Origin: Akkermansiaceae bacterium
GTDB lineage: Bacteria > Verrucomicrobiota > Verrucomicrobiia > Verrucomicrobiales > Akkermansiaceae
Direction of reading: 5' to 3'
DNA length: 10,629 nt
Assembly (NCBI GenBank): GCA_023301335.1
Contig: JALZVA010000086.1
Location: forward strand, 1-10,629
Part shown: positions 5,966 through 10,629 of the stretch, in pieces
Layout: every line of letters begins with the position of its first letter
Numbering within the stretch: position 1 is the first letter of the stretch
Program-made: the position numbers and the translations under genes
The notes under the pieces: model-generated
The model's database searches: none
What the model saw: the letters and a program-made list of their open reading frames with translations, nothing else
Told to the model about the DNA's origin: nothing

Positions 5966-6814
5966 ATGCCAGAATCTCGTCTAGAACATCCCATCGGCCC
6001 TATCTTTGAGCAAGAATTACTCAAGGACGCCAAAACCTACGTGTATAAAAAAACACAAGACGGCGAACTCCTCATCCACATTTTCTTTCCTAAAGGTCAT
6101 CAAGAATCTGACCGACTTCCTGCATTTCTTTTTTTCCATGGAGGGCTTTGGGATAAGCCCATGATCACTCAGTTTGTCCCTCAATGCATGCACTTCGTTT
6201 CCCGAGGGGCAGTGGCTGCCACCGCTGAGTATCGTATTTCAAAAACACATCAAACCACTCCAGTTGAATCTATTCTTGATGCACAGACCGCTCTTTTATG
6301 GATGAGAAAAAATCATTCTTACTTAGGCATTGATCCTCATCAACTCGTTGCTGGAGGAGCCGGCAGCGGCGCACACATTGCTCTCTGCGCAGCCATGCAT
6401 AAAGAAATCGAACATGATGAATTTTTTACAAGTCGGCCAGACGCTCTGATTCTTTACTCTGCAATCGTTGACACCAGTGTCAAAGGTCAGACTACAGCAA
6501 GATTCCCTACACAAAAGGTAGCGCGAAAGACATCCCCAACGAAGCACCTAAAAAGGAAGCTTCCCCCTGCTATTTTTTTCCACGGTAAAGAAGACGCTAC
6601 AAGCCCTATCGCAACGGTCATTAAATTTGCGAAAAAATATAAGGCGAAAAGAAACCACTGTATCATCTCCCCTTACTCAGCAGCGACGCATAGCTTTTTC
6701 AACTTCAATGTGAGCCGTGATAATTACGTCCACACGATTGAAAGCGCCGACGGTTTTATCACGGAGCTAGGGATGCTACAACCTGATGAAGACCATTACA
6801 TAGATGCTCACTAA
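5966..6814 (+). CDS. Alpha/beta-hydrolase fold protein (esterase/lipase-like) with altered nucleophile elbow
   Basis: A 282-residue cytosolic protein of the hormone-sensitive-lipase/BD-FAE-like esterase type. Seen: the oxyanion motif FFHGGLW (HGG at 58-60), the buried strand AAVAATAEYRI-like segment at 81-91, the helix before the nucleophile (DAQTALLWMRKN, 105-116), a Gly-rich elbow VAGGAGSGAH (128-137), the acid Asp210 in FHGKEDATSP, and the base His242 in ATHSFFNF. The usual elbow is GGSAGGH or GxSxG with Ser as nucleophile. Aligned on the following His137, the canonical Ser is Gly133 and a Ser sits one place later (Ser134). So acid and base are kept but the nucleophile is displaced or lost. 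It may be a variant enzyme or inactive. No signal peptide is seen. The start lacks a Shine-Dalgarno sequence. It converges with the kinase gene, with 28 bp between stop codons and no evident terminator. The substrate is unknown. Confidence 0.85.
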   Translation: MPESRLEHPIGPIFEQELLKDAKTYVYKKTQDGELLIHIFFPKGHQESDRLPAFLFFHGGLWDKPMITQFVPQCMHFVSRGAVAATAEYRISKTHQTTPVESILDAQTALLWMRKNHSYLGIDPHQLVAGGAGSGAHIALCAAMHKEIEHDEFFTSRPDALILYSAIVDTSVKGQTTARFPTQKVARKTSPTKHLKRKLPPAIFFHGKEDATSPIATVIKFAKKYKAKRNHCIISPYSAATHSFFNFNVSRDNYVHTIESADGFITELGMLQPDEDHYIDAH

Positions 6815-6842
6815 CGTAGGCTTCAATTCCTCCTGAGAGGTC

Positions 6843-8642
6843 TTACAGTCTGACGGAAGATGAGCCTTCTGGCATGGACTTTCTCGCCTCACGAATTGTA
6901 GAGAAACGTTTTCCTAGATCAGGCTCCAAGAGTCTATTTAACCAATCAGCAAAATCATCAGGTAAATCATCTCGGTGTTCAAGGACGTCAATCCTGTAAC
7001 CTTCTTCATAAGCTTTCCTTATTTCGTCTTCTGATAAATCTGCCAGTGGATGCCCTTTTAACAACAACGTCATAAGTAGCTGCGCAAAAATAAATACTGT
7101 CGTTTTTTCTCCAGAAGGCAAGCTCTGGAATAGCTCAGGTGCTGCCCACTCTTTCCTCACTCCATGTAGCATACTTCCTTCTTCATGGATCAAGCTAAGA
7201 ACTTCACTCACTCCTAAATCTAAAAGAAGAAACCTTCCTGCTAAGAACGTTCTCTCTTCTTGTACCAAGGAATAACTATTCAACGCATAATGATGAAACC
7301 CGTAATGAGAAGCAACCTCTAAAGTGTCTAACACTTGAAGCATTAGCGTGTAGAAACTATCATAGTCTAGCTTGTTCTCCAGCCAGTCTTGAATACGCTC
7401 ACCCTGAACCCAATTATACACGATAAATGCTCCGACATTATGCAGGCCAGCATCTAATACTTTAGGAATGTTAGGGTGTTCAACACGTGATAAATCGGAA
7501 AGAATCTTAAAGAATGATGGCTTCCACTCTTCTCCATTACTATTAAAGAACATTCTTACTTTCACAATACGCTTCATTTGCATATCGCGGGCTCTATAGA
7601 CCATCATTTTCGGACCCTGCCTTAGGCAGTCCATTAATTTATAACGATCGGCAAGGAATACGCCTGAACCAGTTTCTTTCTCCGTCTCTTCAATAAGTTT
7701 CTTTTTCTGTTGCTCTACACTGACTGCTACAAGGTTTTCAGTCTCGAATAATGAGCTCTTCCCGGTATCATCCTGAACAAGTAACGTTTCCTGGTCTTTC
7801 GGCTTCACCAACTCTCTCTCGTGTGACAGCGCGTCTTCAATAGCAAACTCAAGTTCCTCAATATCTTGATACCGTTTAGCTGGGTCGGTTCTGATACACT
7901 TGAAAACTACTGAATAGAGTGATCCTAAAAGGTGACGCTTATCTATCGCGTTCTTAATTAAATTATCAGGGGTAAAACCTGTTACTAACTGGCATAGACT
8001 CGCTCCAATCGCATAAATATCAGATCTAGCATCGATCAAATGAGGCGAGTTAGAGATCTCCGGAGCTGCAAAACCTTTTGTTCCAAAGATCATATCTCCA
8101 GATTTAAAAGGAATATAACCGCAATTTTTGGCAATGCCGAAATCTACTAACTTCACTTCCCCATCTGAGGTTAATATAATGTTAGCGGGTTTAATATCTC
8201 TATGTACTACATTCCTTTTGTGGGCATGTTTCACCCCTAGGCAAAGGTTCAAAATCAAGCGTGAGGCATGCTTATAGCTAATAAGTTCATTCGTGATAAA
8301 TTTTTCAAGTGATTGTCCGAAGGCATACTCCATGATAAGAAACGGGTATTCCTCCTTCACACCAAAGTCATAGACTGACACTAAGTTTTGATGATTAAGC
8401 TTAGCAATTATCTTTGCCTCATTCTGGAATGCTTCGTAGAAAGTTTCGTTTCTTGAATACCGTCTAGGAAGTATTTTAATGGCTACAGCCCTCTCTAAAC
8501 TTGTTTGTTCCGCTAAATAAACAGCTCCCATTCCCCCCACTGTTATCAGTGATTTGAACTTATAGTTCTCAAATATTGCATTTAACTCCTCAATTTTAGG
8601 AGCATAGGAACGCTCAAAGGGCATTTTTTCATTCTCAGACAT
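6843..8642 (-). CDS. Hanks-type Ser/Thr protein kinase with C-terminal pseudokinase domain
   Basis: A 599-residue protein with two kinase folds in tandem. Domain 1 (about 25-272) looks active: Gly loop VGGMGAVY (first Gly replaced by Thr34), VAIK Lys56, alpha-C Glu75, HRDIKPAN with Asp149 and Asn154, DFG Asp167, GTKGFAAPE activation segment (APE 193-195) and RSDIYAIG. A charged linker (about 273-328) follows. Domain 2 (about 330-590) follows the same plan but lacks the catalytic set: Arg363 stands where the ATP-binding Lys belongs, HRDxxxxN became HYALNSYS (451-458), DFG became DLG (475-477), and the Asp of subdomain IX is gone; AAPE (500-503) remains. Domain 2 is inferred to be a pseudokinase. 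There is no transmembrane segment and no PASTA or FHA domain, so it is cytosolic. It lies 31 bp after the thioredoxin-fold gene on the same strand, probably one operon. Targets are unknown. Confidence 0.92.
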   Translation of the reverse strand: MSENEKMPFERSYAPKIEELNAIFENYKFKSLITVGGMGAVYLAEQTSLERAVAIKILPRRYSRNETFYEAFQNEAKIIAKLNHQNLVSVYDFGVKEEYPFLIMEYAFGQSLEKFITNELISYKHASRLILNLCLGVKHAHKRNVVHRDIKPANIILTSDGEVKLVDFGIAKNCGYIPFKSGDMIFGTKGFAAPEISNSPHLIDARSDIYAIGASLCQLVTGFTPDNLIKNAIDKRHLLGSLYSVVFKCIRTDPAKRYQDIEELEFAIEDALSHERELVKPKDQETLLVQDDTGKSSLFETENLVAVSVEQQKKKLIEETEKETGSGVFLADRYKLMDCLRQGPKMMVYRARDMQMKRIVKVRMFFNSNGEEWKPSFFKILSDLSRVEHPNIPKVLDAGLHNVGAFIVYNWVQGERIQDWLENKLDYDSFYTLMLQVLDTLEVASHYGFHHYALNSYSLVQEERTFLAGRFLLLDLGVSEVLSLIHEEGSMLHGVRKEWAAPELFQSLPSGEKTTVFIFAQLLMTLLLKGHPLADLSEDEIRKAYEEGYRIDVLEHRDDLPDDFADWLNRLLEPDLGKRFSTIREARKSMPEGSSSVRL

Positions 8643-8648
8643 GGTCGG

Positions 8649-8654
8649 GTTATA
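8649..8654 (-). promoter_or_regulatory. Possible -10 element giving a leaderless kinase mRNA
   Basis: Reading the minus strand, TATAAC is followed by exactly six bases (CCGACC) and the kinase ATG, which would place the transcription start at the A of the ATG. It sits in the 31-bp gap after the upstream gene. No good -35 is present (GTAAAA at 17-nt spacing). It could be chance in AT-rich DNA. Confidence 0.25.
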
Positions 8655-8673
8655 GTCAGGTTTTGTTAAAATT

Positions 8674-9780
8674 TTACTTACTCTCGGTCAAATGGGAAGC
8701 TATAATTGAACCAAAAAGTGGCCCCCCAAAACCTCCTCTATAGAGAATCGACCCTTTGGGGCTAATTATATAGCAATAAGGTAATGTTTTCACTTTGAAT
8801 GACTCAGCAATAGAGCCATTGACGTCCATGAAGTTCCTCCAGGTTATCTTCCCCTCTCCGATATGAGTTCTAACAGCACTTACAGAATCTGAGCTTATTC
8901 CAATGAGTTCAAAATTCTTTCCGTCCCCACTTCTTTTCATTTTATTAAGTTGCTCAATGAATAGCTCAAACTCCTCCATTTTTTCGTTCCAAAAGCAAAG
9001 CAATACGAGCTTCCCTTTTCGCTCAGCAAGCTCGTGCTTTCTTCCGAGTGCATCGAAACCTTCTATCAGAGGAACCGGACTACCTTTAGATAAGTTGTTG
9101 ATAATATATAGCTTATCATCAACCAATTTCCCTACCGTGACATTTCCCACTTTTACATCTGCAGCATGTAATACTGCTGTCCTGTAATACGCTAATACCG
9201 ATTTTATTAGTTTCTTGTCTCCTTCAATAGCAGGAGTAAAATGCCCAAGTGCGAGGGCTGCTGCGCCCATTACTTTGTGGTTCTTATTCGCATGCTTGGC
9301 AAATATTTGGTCCGCTAGTGAGCGTTTTAGCTGCTGCACATTGGTATTAGGGTTATCAGAAAACGTCATCGATATAGCGAATACGCCTGCATGAAAGGAT
9401 TCTAAGTGAAATCTCTCTACGTATTGCATAAAAAGGTACTCGCGATCCAGCATTTGAAGCGATCCATCAACCTGTTTTTTTTGTATTTGAAGCTTCGGGT
9501 GATTACGAATGAGCCAAGCCATATGAGGAACTGTCCAGTCCTCTTTAAAACGTCCGTTGATCAGTTTAATAAGGGCGTCACCATATGCTTTGGCATCTGG
9601 GACTTTAGCAAAGAGTTCTTTACGCACTTCATCAGTCGTAGCTTCCTTAATTTTCATCGTCAAAATAGCAATATTTCTATCATATTCTGAGGTCAGGGCC
9701 TGAGCCTTATCATTCAGAGGCGACGCCAAGATACTCGTCACCAAGGAAATTGTGAGTATGCTATAGAGAAAAAATTTCAT
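8674..9780 (-). CDS. Exported TlpA/AhpC-type thioredoxin-fold protein lacking CxxC cysteines
   Basis: A 368-residue protein with a Sec signal peptide (residues 1-20, MKFFLYSILTISLVTSILAS), so periplasmic or secreted. Residues about 24-230 are mainly helical and not recognised; they contain a small-residue helix, GAAALALGHF. Residues about 233-366 are a thioredoxin-fold domain of the TlpA/ResA/AhpC-TSA type: entry GSPVPLIEGFDALGRKHEL, strand KGKLVLLCFWNE, then ELIGISSDS, and the cis-Pro region KTLPYCYIISPKGSILYRG. Where the family has WCxxC, this protein has Met268 and Phe271, so both redox cysteines are missing; the only Cys residues in the domain are 262 and 336. It probably has a structural or binding role, or uses other chemistry. 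It is the first gene of a likely operon with the kinase and divergent from yqeY. There is no Shine-Dalgarno sequence. Confidence 0.82.
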   Translation of the reverse strand: MKFFLYSILTISLVTSILASPLNDKAQALTSEYDRNIAILTMKIKEATTDEVRKELFAKVPDAKAYGDALIKLINGRFKEDWTVPHMAWLIRNHPKLQIQKKQVDGSLQMLDREYLFMQYVERFHLESFHAGVFAISMTFSDNPNTNVQQLKRSLADQIFAKHANKNHKVMGAAALALGHFTPAIEGDKKLIKSVLAYYRTAVLHAADVKVGNVTVGKLVDDKLYIINNLSKGSPVPLIEGFDALGRKHELAERKGKLVLLCFWNEKMEEFELFIEQLNKMKRSGDGKNFELIGISSDSVSAVRTHIGEGKITWRNFMDVNGSIAESFKVKTLPYCYIISPKGSILYRGGFGGPLFGSIIASHLTESK

Positions 9781-9786
9781 GCCCGG

Positions 9787-9814
9787 AGCATACGTATTTC
9801 ATCTTCCATAGCAA
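9787..9814 (-). promoter_or_regulatory. Possible promoter of the thioredoxin-fold/kinase operon
   Basis: On the minus strand, TTGCTA (9814-9809) and TATGCT (9792-9787) are 16 nt apart, each a 4/6 match to the sigma70 consensus. TATGCT is followed by exactly six bases and the ATG, which would give a leaderless transcript. The box matches are weak, but the same ATG spacing recurs at the kinase start. Confidence 0.3.
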
Positions 9815-9820
9815 GCCTCT

Positions 9821-9829
9821 TGGTAAAAT
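9821..9829 (+). promoter_or_regulatory. Extended -10 promoter candidate for yqeY-ispD
   Basis: TGGTAAAAT fits an extended -10 (TGnTATAAT, with one mismatch in the hexamer at 9824-9829). It lies 39 nt before the yqeY ATG in the 88-bp divergent spacer, and would give a leader of about 30 nt. No clear -35 is present, which extended -10 promoters can do without. Confidence 0.35.
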
Positions 9830-9868
9830 CCCCTCGACATCTGCAAAGGAGCATTCCAAGTTTTTTCT

Positions 9869-10312
9869 ATGCCCATTTTAGAAACTATCACCAATGACAT
9901 GAAAGATGCGATGAGAGCCAAAGACAAAGTCGCTCTCACAGCTATCCGCGCCCTTAAATCCGCGATCACTAATGCTGAAAAATCTGGCTCAGGAGAGATG
10001 TCTGATACAGACATTATTTCTATCATCCGTAAACAGGTGAAGCAGCGTCAAGACTCTATTAGCCAGTATAATGATGCAGGGCGGACGGAGCTATCAGCCA
10101 TAGAAGAGGCTGAAATTAGTATTTTAGAAAAATACCTCCCGCAGCCACTCTCTGAGGAAGAAATCCAGGCAATTGTCGCCGCTGAAATTAGCTCCCTAGG
10201 AGCCTCTAGCATGGCTGATATGGGTAACGTGATGAAAGCTGCACAAGTCCAGTGCGCTGGGCGTGCTGATGGAAAAATCCTTTCCCAAGCTGTCAAAACT
10301 GCACTTTCATAG
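9869..10312 (+). CDS. yqeY: GatB/YqeY domain-containing protein
   Basis: A 147-residue protein matching the YqeY family over its full usual length. Family wording is clear: an N-terminal helix pair with MKDAMRAKDKVALTAIRALKSAI (read with small gaps), a central RKQVKQRQDSISQYNDAGR, EEAEISILEKYLPQPLSEEEI, and a C-terminal MGNVMKAAQ ... GRADGKILSQ. The fold is shared with the tail domain of the GatB and GatE tRNA amidotransferase subunits, which suggests tRNA binding, but stand-alone YqeY has no settled function. A strong AAGGAG (9846-9851) lies 17 nt before the ATG, separated by a T-rich run, too far for standard use. No nearer in-frame start exists, and the ATG gives the expected N-terminus. 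It is followed 7 nt later by ispD, so probably co-transcribed. Confidence 0.93.
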   Translation: MPILETITNDMKDAMRAKDKVALTAIRALKSAITNAEKSGSGEMSDTDIISIIRKQVKQRQDSISQYNDAGRTELSAIEEAEISILEKYLPQPLSEEEIQAIVAAEISSLGASSMADMGNVMKAAQVQCAGRADGKILSQAVKTALS

Positions 10313-10319
10313 AAATTTC

Positions 10320-10629
10320 ATGCAGTTTTCCGTCATCGTTGTAGCAGCAGGGAAAAGTCGTCGTATGGGCTTTGATAAACTCATGCACCCTTTGGGTGAG
10401 AGCTTCACCCTCCAGCATTCTGTCAGTACCTTTTGTTCGATGAAGGAAGTGCAGAATGTTCTCGTTGTATGTCCTGCTGAGCGATTTCAAAGCTTACAGC
10501 CCCACCCAAAGCTCCGCACAGTCTCTGGTGGAGCGGAACGCTGGGAGTCTGTAAAAGCAGGGCTCGACGCTCTTCCGAAAACAGATTTCATCGCCGTTCA
10601 CGATGGTGCCCGCCCTCTTATTCAGGAAA
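10320..10629 (+). CDS. ispD: 2-C-methyl-D-erythritol 4-phosphate cytidylyltransferase, N-terminal part (cut by window edge)
   Basis: The first 103 codons of IspD; the rest lies beyond the right edge. The enzyme transfers CMP from CTP to methylerythritol 4-phosphate in the non-mevalonate isoprenoid pathway. Seen: the N-terminal nucleotide-binding loop VVAAGKSRRMGFDK (residues 7-20, with the conserved Arg and Lys), GGAERWESVKAG (the GGxxRxxSV motif) and VHDGARPL. Together these separate IspD from other nucleotidyltransferases. The start ATG lies 7 nt after the yqeY stop, with no Shine-Dalgarno sequence. The gene implies that this organism makes isoprenoids by the MEP route. Confidence 0.93.
   Translation, partial: MQFSVIVVAAGKSRRMGFDKLMHPLGESFTLQHSVSTFCSMKEVQNVLVVCPAERFQSLQPHPKLRTVSGGAERWESVKAGLDALPKTDFIAVHDGARPLIQE

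Noticed and set aside
6323..6547. Minus-strand open frame opposite the alpha/beta-hydrolase
   Set aside because: Cys-rich antisense translation of a well-supported gene, with no features of its own.
6815..6842. Bidirectional terminator between hydrolase and kinase genes
   Set aside because: Only a 4-bp CCTC/GAGG stem and no T-tract on either side.
8903..9690. Two 94-codon plus-strand open frames opposite the thioredoxin-fold gene
   Set aside because: Antisense shadows; Ser/Phe-rich composition typical of reverse-strand reading, no ribosome-binding site.
9799..10490. Three minus-strand open frames opposite yqeY and ispD
   Set aside because: They oppose two confidently identified genes and show no protein family features.

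Overview
The window is gene-dense, with no stretch over about 170 bp lacking a gene. It carries ordinary chromosomal genes of a Gram-negative-type bacterium. The best guess for the organism is Verrucomicrobiota or another member of the PVC group. This is inferred from the mix of a bactofilin, a cytoplasmic Hanks-type kinase, a LysM lipoprotein with Thr/Lys/Pro repeats, planctomycete/verrucomicrobial-style exported proteins and a moderate, slightly AT-rich composition. No rRNA or marker gene in the window proves it. I see no tRNA, rRNA, CRISPR array, insertion sequence, integrase or phage gene.

Layout. (1) Bases 1-641, minus strand: a bactofilin ending in a clear hairpin-plus-T8 terminator, then the start of a type III pantothenate kinase (coaX) that runs off the left edge. 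(2) 806-3196, plus strand: three overlapping genes, tag (3-methyladenine DNA glycosylase I), mnmH/selU (tRNA 2-selenouridine synthase) and a TatD-type metal-dependent hydrolase. (3) 3311-4737, plus strand: a LysM lipoprotein with a TYKKPT-like repeat stalk, and a LolD/MacB-type ABC ATPase without a permease. (4) 5904-4741, minus strand: an unrecognised exported protein followed with zero spacing by an unrecognised 79-residue helical protein. (5) 5966-6814, plus strand: an alpha/beta-hydrolase whose nucleophile elbow is abnormal. (6) 9780-6843, minus strand: an exported TlpA/thioredoxin-fold protein without the CxxC cysteines, followed 31 bp later by a 599-residue protein with an intact Ser/Thr kinase domain and a degenerate second kinase domain. 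(7) 9869-10629, plus strand: a YqeY-family protein and the start of ispD, cut by the right edge.

Most genes are housekeeping: coenzyme A, DNA repair, tRNA modification, isoprenoid precursor. The less ordinary part is 4741-9780. It holds two small minus-strand operons of exported or signalling proteins and a hydrolase, and three proteins there (hydrolase, second kinase domain, thioredoxin-fold domain) have lost or shifted catalytic residues. A second window-wide signal is that only one gene (tag) has a convincing, well-spaced Shine-Dalgarno sequence. Two starts have a -10-like hexamer exactly 6 nt upstream of the ATG, which would fit leaderless transcripts. I found no clearly new multi-gene system; the redoxin-like/kinase-pseudokinase pair is the best candidate for one.
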